Shown here: piece by piece, positions 1-9,080 of the stretch
Layout: every line of letters begins with the position of its first letter
Numbering within the stretch: position 1 is the first letter of the stretch
Source: Sediminimonas qiaohouensis DSM 21189
Lineage (GTDB): Bacteria > Pseudomonadota > Alphaproteobacteria > Rhodobacterales > Rhodobacteraceae
Direction of reading: 5' to 3'
DNA: 64,000 bases
Assembly: GCF_000423645.1 (NCBI RefSeq)
Contig: NZ_AUIJ01000007.1
Span: 62,001 to 126,000 of the forward strand
Program-made: the position numbers and the translations under genes
Notes under the pieces: generated by a model
What the model saw: the letters and a program-made list of their open reading frames with translations, nothing else
Databases searched by the model: none
What the model was told of the DNA's origin: nothing

Positions 1-2092
1 CGACCGCATCATCGCCATAGATTTGGCGCAGTTGATCGGTCAGCCAGTGAACGTGCATTCCCTGGACATAGCCGCGCACCGTGTCCGCACGCATCGGCAT
101 GGCGCCATCGAACCAGGCCCCGATCTCAACGGGGCGTCCGCGTTCGACATCTGCCGCGAAACCCGGCGGGATTTCCAGCGCCAGGCTGATTTCGCCCGCG
201 CGCATCCGCTGGTCGATGTCGGCATAGTCGACGAGAGGTGGCTGTTCGTCGAAGTAGCGCGACCCGGCCAGGTTGTTGACATAGGACTGGCTGGCGATGG
301 TCTGGTCAAAGTCGAGCACCGCGAACCTGAGATCCTCGACATCCATCGAAATGCCGTATCCCAGCACGATCATGAGGATCACGCTGCCGATGCTTGCAAG
401 CGTCAGGCGGATTGGATCGCGGCGTAGCTCCAGCGACTCACGCCAGGAAAAACTCAGCAGCCGGGCAAGGCTGAACCGTTCGCGCCGCCGCCGTGGCGCG
501 GATGACACCTCGGCACCGAGATCCACCTGATTGGTGGCCGCAGGCTTGCCGCTCGCGCCTTGCGCCCGTTCAAGGTGATGGATGAAGGCATCGTCCAGCG
601 TCGCCGCGCCGGCGCCTTCGCGGATGGCTTCGGGCGTGTCGCTGACAAGCACGCGGCCCTCGTGCATCAGCGAAATCCTGTCGCAGCGCGTGGCCTCGGA
701 CATGTAGTGGGTGGAGATGAAGATCGTCACACCGTCTTGTCGGGACAGGTCCACAAGCGCTTGCCAGAAGATGTCGCGCGCCACCGGATCGACGCCCGAG
801 GTCGGCTCGTCGAGGATCAGCACCTCCGGGCGGTGGATCAGCGCCACGGCCAGCGACAGCCGCTGACGGAGTCCTAGCGGCAGTCGCAGCGGCAAGCTGT
901 CCAGAATCTCCTCAAGATCGAACCGGTCCGCAAGTTCGGCGATACGGGGCGCGATCTCGGCGGATGCCATGTCGAAAAGCCGCGCGTGAAGATCGAGGTT
1001 CTGACGGACCGTAAGCTCGGAATAGAGCGAGAAGGATTGCGTCATGTAGCCGATGCGCTTGCGCGTGGCCATGTCGCGTGCATCAACCGTTCGGCCGTCG
1101 ATCCGCGTGGTTCCTTCGGCTGGTTCCACAAGCCCGGTCAACGCCTTCATCGTCGTCGTCTTGCCGCAACCGTTTGACCCGAGAAAGCCGAAAATCTCGC
1201 CCTTACCGATGCGAAAGCTAACGTCCTTGACCGCTTCGAAGTCACCGAACCGGACGGTCAGGTTTTCGGCCTCGACGACGTAGCCGTCGCGACCTGCCGG
1301 GTCAAGCGGCGGGACGGTCAGATCGTGGTGCCGGGCGCGCATTTTCGCGGGCAGGAGTGATATGAAAGCCTCATCGAGGTCGGCGGCCCCGGTGCGGTCC
1401 AGGATCTCGGCAGGACTGCCGGTGGCAAGCACCCTGCCGTCATCCATCGCGACCAGGTGATCGAACTCGGCGGCCTCTTCCAGATAGGCACTGGCGACGA
1501 TCAGGCTCATGCCCGGACGCGTCGCGCGAATACGCGCGATCAGAGCCCAGAATTCACGCCGCGACAGCGGATCGACGCCCGTTGTCGGCTCGTCCAGGAT
1601 CAGCAGATCGGGGTCGTGGATCAGCGCGCAGCACAGGCCCAGCTTCTGTTTCATGCCGCCCGACAGCTTGGCCGCCGGACGGTCGGCAAAGGGCGCGAGG
1701 CCGGTCGCCTCCAGCAGATCGGCGATCCGCCGGTCGCGCTCGCCCTGGCTCTCGCCGAAAAGCCGGCCGAAAAAGTCCACATTCTCCCGCACCGAGAGCG
1801 TGGGATAGAGGTTGCGCCCCAGCCCCTGCGGCATATAGGCGATCCGCGGGCAGATCCGGGCGCGATGCCTCGCACGGCGCATGTCGCCACCCAGCACGTC
1901 AAGCTGCCCCGCCTGCATCTTCCGCGCCCCGGCGATCAACGCCAGAAGGCTGGATTTGCCCACCCCGTCGGGTCCGATCAGGCCGACGATGCAGCCCGCC
2001 GGCAGGTCGATCGACACATCGTCCAGGGCCCGGACCTTGCCATAGAGAAGCGAAAGCCCCTCCGCCCGCACCACCGGTCCGGAGGCCGTCAT
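1..2092 (-). CDS. rbbA: RbbA-like ABC transporter, two ATPase domains plus ABC-2 permease (3' end cut by window edge)
   Basis: The start ATG overlaps the stop of the HlyD gene (ATGA). Translation shows a first ATP-binding domain with Walker A GPDGVGKS near residues 40-47 and signature LSGGMKQ. A second ATPase follows with Walker A GSNGCGKT and a Walker B ending [12 protein letters not shown] linker then leads into an ABC-2 type permease that begins with a membrane segment ([15 protein letters not shown]). The two ATPases followed by a fused permease are the architecture of E. coli RbbA/YhiH, which sits between an HlyD protein (YhiI) and an ABC-2 permease (YhhJ). The gene continues past position 1, where a YhhJ-like permease would be expected. 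The role is probably drug or metabolite export; the ribosome-associated activity described for RbbA cannot be inferred here. Confidence 0.9.
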   Translation of the reverse strand, partial: MTASGPVVRAEGLSLLYGKVRALDDVSIDLPAGCIVGLIGPDGVGKSSLLALIAGARKMQAGQLDVLGGDMRRARHRARICPRIAYMPQGLGRNLYPTLSVRENVDFFGRLFGESQGERDRRIADLLEATGLAPFADRPAAKLSGGMKQKLGLCCALIHDPDLLILDEPTTGVDPLSRREFWALIARIRATRPGMSLIVASAYLEEAAEFDHLVAMDDGRVLATGSPAEILDRTGAADLDEAFISLLPAKMRARHHDLTVPPLDPAGRDGYVVEAENLTVRFGDFEAVKDVSFRIGKGEIFGFLGSNGCGKTTTMKALTGLVEPAEGTTRIDGRTVDARDMATRKRIGYMTQSFSLYSELTVRQNLDLHARLFDMASAEIAPRIAELADRFDLEEILDSLPLRLPLGLRQRLSLAVALIHRPEVLILDEPTSGVDPVARDIFWQALVDLSRQDGVTIFISTHYMSEATRCDRISLMHEGRVLVSDTPEAIREGAGAATLDDAFIHHLERAQGASGKPAATNQVDLGAEVSSAPRRRRERFSLARLLSFSWRESLELRRDPIRLTLASIGSVILMIVLGYGISMDVEDLRFAVLDFDQTIASQSYVNNLAGSRYFDEQPPLVDYADIDQRMRAGEISLALEIPPGFAADVERGRPVEIGAWFDGAMPMRADTVRGYVQGMHVHWLTDQLRQIYGDDAV

Positions 2093-3156
2093 TCCAGCAC
2101 CCTGCCCTCGGCGGCTTCCGGCCAGGGCAGCGCGGGATCCAGCCGGACCCAGGCGACGCCGGGCAGGCCGGTCTTGATGTAATCGAGGTATTTTTCCAAC
2201 AGCTCCGGCGCGATGCGTGCGCGGACCCGGAACATCAGCTTCTCGCGCTCGACCTCGGTCTCGACCGTTTTCGGGGTGAATTGTGCCACGTCCGACACGA
2301 AGGAGACCTCGGCGGGAATGACGATGTCGGGTGCGGCATCCAGGATCAGGCGGGCCTCGGTCCCCAGTCCGGCACGCCCCGCCGCGGCGGTTTGCAGGAA
2401 GAACGTCATATACACGTCGTTGAGATCAATCAGGTTGATCACGCGCCCGCCGGCACCTATGACTTCACCCGCCCGTGCAACGATGTACTGCACCCGTCCT
2501 GGCCGGGGCGCTTTCAACGTGCTGTCCTCGATCTCGACATCGATCGCCTCTATCGCCGCAGTTGCCGCCGCCACCGCCGCTTCGGCCCCGACCACTGCCG
2601 CTTCGGCTGCGGACACGCCGATCCGCGCCGCCGCAAGCCGCGCCTCGGCCGAGGCGACCGCGGCCTCGGCACCAAGCGCGTTCGACCGGTCGATATCGAG
2701 TTGCCGCTCGGACGCGATACTGTTTCCCGCCAGCGCCTTCGAGCGGGCGAACTGGCGCTGCGCAGCATCTAGGGCCGATTTCTGCTGTGCCAGAACCGCC
2801 TCGGCCGCGCGCACTTCGGCCTTACGCTGCTGGATCATCAGCCCGGCGTTTTCAACCGCGATCTCGGCACGGCGCAGTTCCGCCTCTGCCTGATGGCGGT
2901 TGGCTTTCAGCTGACGCGTGTCAAGCGCGGCCAACGGTTGCCCCGCCTTGACGAGCTCGCCCTCCCGCACCAAGATCGTTTCAATCCGTCCAGGAAGCTT
3001 TGAGGCCACATCGATCTCGACAGCTTCGACGCGTCCGTTACCGCGCGCAAAGCCCTCGGGGACCGCGCCGTTGCCGTTGTCTTGCCAGACCAGGAAACCC
3101 AGTACGGCCGCGGCAACGACAATCGCTGTGAAGAGAAGGTACCTGGTGTTTTTCAT
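2089..3156 (-). CDS. HlyD/YhiI-family membrane-fusion adaptor
   Basis: A 355-residue adaptor starting MKNTRYLLF, with one N-terminal membrane anchor (residues about 5-22), a biotinyl-lipoyl half-motif ([18 protein letters not shown]), a long alanine-rich coiled-coil hairpin (about residues 75-200) and a beta-barrel region. It would link the inner-membrane exporter encoded directly downstream to an outer-membrane channel. The reading frame is open further upstream to 3321, but that extension is polar and has no family character, and the membrane anchor begins at the chosen ATG. The stop codon overlaps the start of the ATPase gene, so the two are translationally coupled. Confidence 0.88.
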   Translation of the reverse strand: MKNTRYLLFTAIVVAAAVLGFLVWQDNGNGAVPEGFARGNGRVEAVEIDVASKLPGRIETILVREGELVKAGQPLAALDTRQLKANRHQAEAELRRAEIAVENAGLMIQQRKAEVRAAEAVLAQQKSALDAAQRQFARSKALAGNSIASERQLDIDRSNALGAEAAVASAEARLAAARIGVSAAEAAVVGAEAAVAAATAAIEAIDVEIEDSTLKAPRPGRVQYIVARAGEVIGAGGRVINLIDLNDVYMTFFLQTAAAGRAGLGTEARLILDAAPDIVIPAEVSFVSDVAQFTPKTVETEVEREKLMFRVRARIAPELLEKYLDYIKTGLPGVAWVRLDPALPWPEAAEGRVLE

Positions 3157-3567
3157 GCTGTGCTCGATTGCTGCTATGGGCCGGAATTCGTGAAATTTTC
3201 GAACGATCACTTCACCATTAAACTTTCTGCACCTGATCTTGTAAATGCGTCGATCAGCCCTGCTTGAGTGGTCGGACTCATCTTGCCCTTCGGCGTCGCA
3301 TCGGGACTTGCCCGTGCTCACATCGCGAACACTGTCTGATGGATTGACGACTTATCGCGTGTTGCCTGACGAAACCAGAAGTTTCATTCCAATCTTCGAA
3401 TGTTCCATGTTTTTTAATAGGTTTCCGAAGAGCTCGGCCCCCGACCGGGTTTCGCGTCCGGGACGTATGGCCGACACCCAAACCCGGTCGGGGGCCGACC
3501 TCTTCAGCAGATTGTCAGGCTGAAACCGGATCAGGAGCCCGCAACGGGTGCTGTTCGGTTCGTCCCG
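3157..3567. other. Intergenic region without a convincing gene
   Basis: Only short, low-quality frames are present and none matches a family I recognise. The one clear structure is the long inverted repeat at 3427-3505. The region also contains the promoter of the HlyD/RbbA operon (minus strand), but I see no hexamer pair I would defend. Confidence 0.6.
3427..3505. repeat. 26-bp inverted repeat with 27-nt loop
   Basis: The left arm 3427-3452 (GAAGAGCTCGGCCCCCGACC and six more bases) matches the reverse complement of the right arm 3480-3505 at 25 of 26 positions; the only mismatch is the seventh base. The loop is 27 nt. No T-run follows, so it is not a standard intrinsic terminator. It could be a MITE-like remnant, a cruciform-forming site or a transcript-end hairpin. 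Confidence 0.85.
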
Positions 3568-4056
3568 CTAGAAAACGACGTTTTCGACCCGCCCGAGTTT
3601 CCCGCACGCAAACTCATAAGACAGGCGCAAGAGCCTGAGAACGATTTCGATTTCCGCATTGTCCCTTGGCGCGTAGACCATGACCGCGGTTGAAGGGATT
3701 ATGCCCGCCGCGGCCATCGGGTGTGGCTCTGCCCAGTCCAGTTCGTCGATCTGCGCCACCGTACCCTCCGGCAGCATCATGTGCAGGCTTCCGTCTTTCG
3801 GCGGGTGGATGTGGGCGAACTCATTACCGATCATGAAAGCCTCGCGGCAGCCGCAGCCGTGTCCATGTTTGAGGCACAACGCCTCGGCACCCGGAACCGA
3901 TATCCGCGATGGCTGGCGGGTGACAAAGGGAAACTCAAAGGCCCTGTCCTTGAATGCGCGATGGAATTCGGGCTCGGGGTTTTGACTGATCTGCGTATGC
4001 GGGGCGCAGGGCGTGGTGACGGGCCCTGGCCCAATGCGTGGCGGTATCTTCAGCAT
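3568..4056 (-). CDS. Luciferase-domain (DUF5519-like) protein
   Basis: A 162-residue protein with the conserved core GCREAFMIGNEFAHIHPPKD followed by GSLHMMLP and the late segment EPHPMAAAGIIP, typical of the small bacterial luciferase-domain family. These proteins have no established reaction despite the name. GTG at 4059 and ATG at 4056 are adjacent; the ATG is preceded by GGAGA at a usable distance. The IS256 element begins about 25 bp upstream of the start and may have displaced the native promoter. No catalytic claim is made. Confidence 0.65.
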   Translation of the reverse strand: MLKIPPRIGPGPVTTPCAPHTQISQNPEPEFHRAFKDRAFEFPFVTRQPSRISVPGAEALCLKHGHGCGCREAFMIGNEFAHIHPPKDGSLHMMLPEGTVAQIDELDWAEPHPMAAAGIIPSTAVMVYAPRDNAEIEIVLRLLRLSYEFACGKLGRVENVVF

Positions 4057-4080
4057 CACAGTGTCTCCGCAAATCTGGAT

Positions 4081-5469
4081 GGTTCTGTCTCGAAGGTGGT
4101 GGAAATTCCTGAGTGGCGATCTCCAGCGTGGTCACGGTTACGGTTTCATGCGGCGAGGTCAATGGGCTGGTTGGCGAGCGGCTGGTCGAGGGTTTCCCAG
4201 CCATCGACCTTGCGCATGACGATCTGCCCCGAGGCGAGTAGAGCCCAGAACAGCATGGGCGCCGTTGCGGCCTGGGGCAGCACGGTCTGGGTCTTGATGC
4301 GCCGCTTGAACTCGGCGTGCAGGCGTTCGATGGCGTTGGTCGTCCTGGCCGATTTCCATTGGCCGGGCGGCAGGCGGGTGAATGTAAAGAGCCGCTCGCC
4401 GGCTTCTTCGAGGCTGTCGGCGACCGCTCGGCACTTCAGCCGCCAATTGCGGAGGAAGGCCTTGCGCCGACGCTCGATCTCCACGGCCGTTTCGGCATAG
4501 ATCATGTCGCGGTAATCCTCGGTCAGCTCGTCATGCAGCCGCTTCGGCGCATGCGCGAGAAGGTTGCGGTGCTTGTGAACCGTGCAGCGCTGGACGGGCG
4601 CGTCGGGCCAGAGCCCGGCCAGCGCCGCCTCCAGCCCGGGTGCGCCGTCGACGATGACGAAGCCGGGCTCACGCAGACCGCGCGCGCTCAGGTTTTCGAG
4701 GAACGCTCGCCAGGCAGCGGTCGTCTCGCCGCCCATGTTCTTCAGCCCGATCAATACCTTCTGGCCGTCGCGGCGCACGCCGACCGCCACGAGGATCGGG
4801 ATCGCCGTGGCCCTTTTGTCGATATGCGCCTTGACCACCGTGCCGTCGAGGATCAGCCGGACGATGTCCTCGCCGCTGAGATTGCGGGCGGCCCATGCCT
4901 CCCAGTCGGTCTTCACCTTGCGCCAGGCCCGGCTGACGACATCCTTGCCCACAGCGCCGGCGAAGAGGGTCGAGAGCGCACGCTTCACGCGACGGGTGTT
5001 GGTCCCGGCGAGATAGGCGCCCGCGATCAGCGCCTCGGCCTTCCGGGTCAGCCGCCGGTAACGCGGCAGCGCCTGCGAGCGCCATTCGGTGGTCTTGCCG
5101 TCCGCACCTGCGATCCGCGCGCGAGGCACGCGGATCGTCTCCGGGCCGAAAGTGCCGACGATCTCCCGGTCTCGGTGTCCGTTGCGATAGCCCGTCGCCC
5201 CCTCGCTCTTGCGTTCATAGCGACCGCGCCCGAGCGCAGCCTCCAGTTCCTCCTCGAGGATCGTCTCGATGAAATCCCGCACCCGGCTGCGGACGCCGTC
5301 CTCAAGCGGATCCGTCCAGTCGCCCCCGATGAGTGGCGCAGCGCGATCAGTCTTGGTACTCTCTGCCATGGCGTAATCTCCTTCGGCGGTGCCAGCCGCC
5401 GTTCATGGTTGATTCAACACCTGGAGATTACGCCGCCCTCCAATTTTCCACCAACCCCGCGACAGGACC
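4081..5469 (-). mobile_element. IS256-family insertion sequence
   Basis: An intact transposase gene is bracketed by imperfect terminal inverted repeats. The left end reads GGTTCTGTCTCGAAGGTGGT and the complement of the right end reads GGTCCTGTCGCGGGGTTGGT; both continue into GTGGAAA. Length is about 1.39 kb, normal for the family. I could not define a clean 8-9 bp target duplication; only TCTGG recurs near both ends. The right end lies 5 bp from the stop of the downstream reductase gene, so the insertion landed between two genes. A diverged relative of the same family lies at 16.3-18.5 kb. Confidence 0.85.
4146..5369 (-). CDS. IS256-family transposase (mutator type)
   Basis: A 407-residue intact transposase. 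Family hallmarks include the N-terminal GATGYRNGHRDREI region, the first catalytic Asp in LILDGTVVKAHIDK, the second in FVIVDGAPGLEAAL, the PVQRCTVHKHRNLL segment, and the catalytic Glu in RTTNAIERLHAEFKRR, giving the DDE triad. AAGGAG lies just upstream of the ATG. No frameshift is visible, so this copy may be active. It is clearly similar to the broken transposase at 16265-18406. Confidence 0.95.
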   Translation of the reverse strand: MAESTKTDRAAPLIGGDWTDPLEDGVRSRVRDFIETILEEELEAALGRGRYERKSEGATGYRNGHRDREIVGTFGPETIRVPRARIAGADGKTTEWRSQALPRYRRLTRKAEALIAGAYLAGTNTRRVKRALSTLFAGAVGKDVVSRAWRKVKTDWEAWAARNLSGEDIVRLILDGTVVKAHIDKRATAIPILVAVGVRRDGQKVLIGLKNMGGETTAAWRAFLENLSARGLREPGFVIVDGAPGLEAALAGLWPDAPVQRCTVHKHRNLLAHAPKRLHDELTEDYRDMIYAETAVEIERRRKAFLRNWRLKCRAVADSLEEAGERLFTFTRLPPGQWKSARTTNAIERLHAEFKRRIKTQTVLPQAATAPMLFWALLASGQIVMRKVDGWETLDQPLANQPIDLAA

Positions 5470-5474
5470 TCTGG

Positions 5475-6368
5475 TTATCCTTGGCCAGTCACAGCAGCTG
5501 TGTTGGCTAGTAGAAAGTCGCGGACCGATTGCGGTTCGTGGCCGGTCAGTTCCTCCACGTCGCTGGTGGCCACGTCCAGACACCCTTCGGCGATGGCCAT
5601 GTCGAAAGACGAAAACACATCCGCCATGAATTCCGGCAGGCCATTCCCGACCATTGCGGACACCAGGGCGTCACGGGTGATCGGGACATAAGGGATTTCC
5701 TTGCCGGTGACCTCGGACAGGATCGCGGCGATGTCGGATTGACCAACGGTTTCGGGCCCTGTGACATCGCGGACTGTCGACCCGGTCTCGTACAGAAGGG
5801 CGGCGGCGGCGGCCCGTGCGCAATCGGCGCGTGTCACATAGCCCGCCTTGCCGGCCCCCGCCGCGGCATAAAGCGCGCCCGCCCCGACAGCCTGTTGTCC
5901 ATTCATCAGCAAGAGATCGGCATCGAGGCAGTTCCGCAGAATTGTATGAGAGATGCCCGTCTGCTTGATCAATACCTCCGTCTCGCGGTGATCTGCCGCA
6001 AATCCGATCGGGCTGTTCTCGTCCGGGTTTGTGAGAGAGGTATAGACGATATGCGATACACCGGCCTTCTTTGCGGCAGAGACGGCGTTCCTGTGCGCGG
6101 CGAGCCGTTTGCCCGGCTCGAGATCGTCGGTCGAGATGATCAGCAGCCGACCGCCGCCCTCAAAGGCCGTGCCGAGCGCGGCCGGGTCATTGAAATCACC
6201 GGCTCTGACGTCGACCCCCCGTTCCAGCAACGCGGCGAGCTTGTTCGGTGTGCGGGTGATTGCGACGATGGGTGCGGCCCCGCGCGCCAGCAGATTTTCG
6301 ATGACCTGACTGCCGAGTTGACCGGATGCGCCGGTCACGATGAAGGGGCCGTTGATTGCCTTGGACAT
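5475..6368 (-). CDS. NmrA/QorB-like NAD(P)-binding reductase
   Basis: A 297-residue atypical SDR. The Rossmann motif TGASGQLGSQVIENLL (residues about 12-27) binds NAD(P), and the fold continues through VYTSLTNPDE and the DADLLLMNGQ region typical of QorB/YtfG quinone reductases. It has no YxxxK catalytic pair, as expected for this subfamily. GGAGAGGAG precedes the ATG. It lies 28 bp downstream of the dioxygenase gene, probably in one operon. QorB-type genes are often controlled by HxlR regulators that sense quinones or thiol stress, and one lies across the divergent promoter. The role is inferred to be detoxification of quinone-type compounds. Confidence 0.75.
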   Translation of the reverse strand: MSKAINGPFIVTGASGQLGSQVIENLLARGAAPIVAITRTPNKLAALLERGVDVRAGDFNDPAALGTAFEGGGRLLIISTDDLEPGKRLAAHRNAVSAAKKAGVSHIVYTSLTNPDENSPIGFAADHRETEVLIKQTGISHTILRNCLDADLLLMNGQQAVGAGALYAAAGAGKAGYVTRADCARAAAAALLYETGSTVRDVTGPETVGQSDIAAILSEVTGKEIPYVPITRDALVSAMVGNGLPEFMADVFSSFDMAIAEGCLDVATSDVEELTGHEPQSVRDFLLANTAAVTGQG

Positions 6369-6396
6369 GTTGTGTGCTCCTCTCCAGGGTTTCTTT

Positions 6397-7209
6397 TCAG
6401 CCGAAGCGAAAGGCGCTTTCGACCGCGCCCGTCACATGATCCTCTAATGTCTTGATCCCGCGGTCCGCGCCTGCAGCCCCGGCCACGACATGCAGCGGGA
6501 TGAAGTGTTCCTCGCGCGGATGCGCGTCGCGCGCGCCTGGGGCCTGCGCCCAGTTCGCCAGCATCGCGTCGCGGCTGGCAGTATCGTCGAGTGTGACCGC
6601 ATCGCTCAGCCAGCGGTCGAAATCCGTTCCGGCGATGGCGCCCGTCGCCCCGCCATGCATCGCCCGCATCATCACCGCCATGTTGTGGTAGGTATTGCCC
6701 GATCCGATGATAAGAACGCCTTCGTCGCGCAGGGGCGCCAGTGCCCGGTCGGCCGCCAGATGCGAACTCGGGTCGAGATCGGCTCGCAGACTGAGCTGGA
6801 CGATGGGAATATCGGCCTCTGGGAAAGCCATCTTCAGCGGCACGAAGACGCCGTGATCGAAGCCGCGTGCGGAATCGGCCCCGGTCTCAAAGCCCGCGCC
6901 CTCCAAAAGCTTACCCACACGGGCGGCCAAGGCGGGATCACCCGGTGCCGGCCAGGTTAGCTGATAGGTATGTGGCGGAAAGCCGTTGTAGTCGAACAGC
7001 AAGGCCGGTGCGGGGTTGGACTGGACGGTAAACTCACGCTCCTCCCAGTGACCCGAGATCACCAGCAGCGCTTTCGGCTTCGCCGGCAGGTTGGCGGGCA
7101 AGGTCTCCAGAAACTCGCGGTGCTTGTCCCAGGTATCAGGTGGATCCCATTCCATGAAAAAGCACGGGCCGCCCCCATGAGGAATGAAAAGAGTTGGCAT
7201 GCGGGTCAT
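6397..7209 (-). CDS. DODA-type (LigB-fold, class III) extradiol dioxygenase
   Basis: A 270-residue protein starting PTLFIPHGGGPC, with the metal-ligand histidines expected in HGGGP (near the N-terminus), SGHWEE and RGFDHGVFVPLK, and the later GSGNTYHNM motif. This is the DODA/YgiD family of Fe- or Zn-dependent ring-cleaving dioxygenases acting on catecholic substrates. The pairing with a quinone reductase-like gene and an HxlR regulator suggests handling of a catechol/quinone pair rather than a full aromatic pathway, since no other ring-cleavage genes are nearby. The gene is the first of a two-gene minus-strand operon. Confidence 0.85.
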   Translation of the reverse strand: MTRMPTLFIPHGGGPCFFMEWDPPDTWDKHREFLETLPANLPAKPKALLVISGHWEEREFTVQSNPAPALLFDYNGFPPHTYQLTWPAPGDPALAARVGKLLEGAGFETGADSARGFDHGVFVPLKMAFPEADIPIVQLSLRADLDPSSHLAADRALAPLRDEGVLIIGSGNTYHNMAVMMRAMHGGATGAIAGTDFDRWLSDAVTLDDTASRDAMLANWAQAPGARDAHPREEHFIPLHVVAGAAGADRGIKTLEDHVTGAVESAFRFG

Positions 7210-7336
7210 GTCTGTCCGTCCCTCTGGGTTTGCAGGACACCTCCGGGTGCCATTTGACCACTACGGAATATTTGATTAATGGTGCATATTAAAGTAGGTA
7301 CGGAAAAGTAACCAATCTTCAGAAGCGTGGATACCG

Positions 7337-7687
7337 ATGCCCAAGACCCCACCACAGTGCCCGATGGATTCGATCCTGCGTCTGCTCATGGGGCCGTGGA
7401 CGACCTATATCATCTGGGTCCTGAGCGATCAGGGGCCGCAAAGATTCGGTGCGCTGAAACGTGCCGTGCCCGGAATATCGACCCGCATGCTGACCGAACG
7501 CCTGCGGATGCTTCAGAGCGCCGGAGTCATCTGGCGCGAACAGGCGGAGACAATTCCGCCCGCGGTCACCTATGGCTTGACGCCGCGTGGCAACGACCTG
7601 CGAGGCGTTCTGGACACACTGGGACATATCGCGGAACGATGGAAGGATGAGGGTGTCTTTGCAGACGATAAATTGAGGGCTGTTTGA
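7337..7687 (+). CDS. HxlR-family winged-helix regulator
   Basis: A 116-residue HxlR/DUF24 protein. The N-terminal CPMDSILRLLMGPWTTYIIW contains the conserved cysteine (residue 8) used by redox-sensing members such as QorR. The winged helix is RFGALKRAVPGISTRMLTERLRML, followed by the wing YGLTPRG. It is transcribed divergently from the dioxygenase/reductase pair across about 127 bp of AT-rich DNA, so it most likely controls that pair and itself. A sensing role for the single Cys is inferred from the family. Confidence 0.88.
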   Translation: MPKTPPQCPMDSILRLLMGPWTTYIIWVLSDQGPQRFGALKRAVPGISTRMLTERLRMLQSAGVIWREQAETIPPAVTYGLTPRGNDLRGVLDTLGHIAERWKDEGVFADDKLRAV

Positions 7688-7787
7688 ATGTGCCAACTCG
7701 ACAAATGCGCGAGTGCGCAAGCTTTGAGGAAGGCAAGACATGTGACACAACGCGTTCGATATCACGTTTTGGCATCAGGTGATTGGC

Positions 7788-8387
7788 ATGAGGCAAAGTA
7801 AAATTGCCGATGTGCTGAGCGGAGCCAAGGTGGTCTTTCTGAGGTGTGGCTTCGAAGGAGCCAACGTCGATGTGATTGCCGAGGAATCCAAGGTGTCTAA
7901 GGCGACGCTTTACGCCCACTTCCCCAGCAAAAACATGCTCTTTCTGAGCGTTGTGCAGGCTGAATGTGACAGGCTTTCGGCCGAGATTTCCCGGCCGCTT
8001 TCAAGCGGCGACGAACCGCGAGTTGTTCTGGAAGAACTCTCGCGGCGCATGATCGGGCTGGTCATGGATAATGACTACATTCGCCTTTTGCGTGCTTGCA
8101 TTGGCGCGGTTGCGGTACTGCCCGAGGCGGGCGAAATATATATGGAAGCAGGTCCCAGACGGGCCACCAGAATTGTCGGGCAAGTCCTTCAAGGCCTCCA
8201 TGAGGCGGGGTCATTGAAAGTGCACGATGCTCAAAGCGCCGCAAGTCAGTTTATCCATCTGTCTGTTTCCGGCGTCATCATGCCGCGAATGTTAGCCGTC
8301 GACCAGCCGATCGATGCGGTGGAGCATTCCAAGAGGGCGGTTGACGCGTTTCTAGAGATATATTCAGCGGTTATTAGCTTGGAGTGA
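7788..8387 (+). CDS. TetR/AcrR-family regulator (first of two)
   Basis: A TetR repressor of 199 residues. The N-terminal helix-turn-helix is VDVIAEESKVSKATLYAHFPSK, ending in the classic YxHFxxK pattern. The C-terminal part is a TetR ligand-binding domain. AGGT at 7777-7780 is well placed for the ATG at 7788 (MRQSK); a GTG at 7779 would add three residues. The gene stands alone between HxlR and the second TetR gene. Its target is unknown: the RND operon is one candidate, and the TCTAAC-N4-GTTAGA regulon is a more speculative one. Confidence 0.85.
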   Translation: MRQSKIADVLSGAKVVFLRCGFEGANVDVIAEESKVSKATLYAHFPSKNMLFLSVVQAECDRLSAEISRPLSSGDEPRVVLEELSRRMIGLVMDNDYIRLLRACIGAVAVLPEAGEIYMEAGPRRATRIVGQVLQGLHEAGSLKVHDAQSAASQFIHLSVSGVIMPRMLAVDQPIDAVEHSKRAVDAFLEIYSAVISLE

Positions 8388-8525
8388 AGGAGCCAACTAC
8401 CCGCTTGCAGATGCTAACATGGAGGCCGCGGTATCCCTGCTCAGAGCAGATCTGACCGAACGCTTGACGCAGGTGCCTATGCAGTCTACCCGTCGCCGGA
8501 ACTTAACCGACCGGACGGTACAGAG

Positions 8526-9080
8526 ATGACGATGCAGAAGCACTCGGCGGAACCAAGAAACGCGGCTCCGAGAATTCTTGGTGCGGCGCGGACGATCGCC
8601 GCGCGTGAAGGGGCGGGAAAGATAACGATCGAAGCGGTCGCGAAGGAGGCGGGGCTCAGCAAGGGCGGCGTGCTCTACAACTTTCCGACCAAGAAGGCTT
8701 TGCTTTCCGGCCTGTTGGATCAGATGCTGGACGCGCATCGGGAGCACCTCGGGAAAGTGCCGGAGCGACATCCGTCGCGCACCTTGCGTGGTCATCTTGA
8801 GACAGTTCTGCAATCGCAGGAGGTGGACGACGACCTGTCCATGGCGATACTCGCGGCCGCCGCATCGGATCCGCGGCTGCTCGACCCGCTGCGGGCTGAA
8901 ATGTCCGGCGACATTGAGCGTATCCTGACCGACACGCAGGACAATTCGGCTGCCATGATCGCCATTCTGGCAATCCAGGGGTTGCGGTTCCAAAGGCTTC
9001 TGAAGCTGCCGGAAGGCGGCGGGAATATCAGAGACCGCGTCATCGAACGACTAAGGACAATAATCGATGAACTCGAATAG
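8526..9080 (+). CDS. TetR-family regulator of the RND efflux operon
   Basis: A 184-residue TetR protein with helix-turn-helix ITIEAVAKEAGLSKGGVLYNFPTK and an alpha-helical C-terminal domain. The downstream adaptor gene starts 14 bp inside its 3' end, so regulator, adaptor and pump are co-transcribed; TetR repressors autoregulating RND operons in this way are common. The start could be the ATG at 8526 or the one at 8532; neither has a strong ribosome-binding site. Confidence 0.87.
   Translation: MTMQKHSAEPRNAAPRILGAARTIAAREGAGKITIEAVAKEAGLSKGGVLYNFPTKKALLSGLLDQMLDAHREHLGKVPERHPSRTLRGHLETVLQSQEVDDDLSMAILAAAASDPRLLDPLRAEMSGDIERILTDTQDNSAAMIAILAIQGLRFQRLLKLPEGGGNIRDRVIERLRTIIDELE

Noticed and set aside
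3245-3523. Short open frames overlapping the 26-bp inverted repeat
   Set aside because: No ribosome-binding site or domain, and the frames cross the hairpin arms.
4081-5477. Target-site duplication of the intact IS256 element
   Set aside because: Only TCTGG recurs near both ends and not at exact mirrored positions, so no duplication is claimed.
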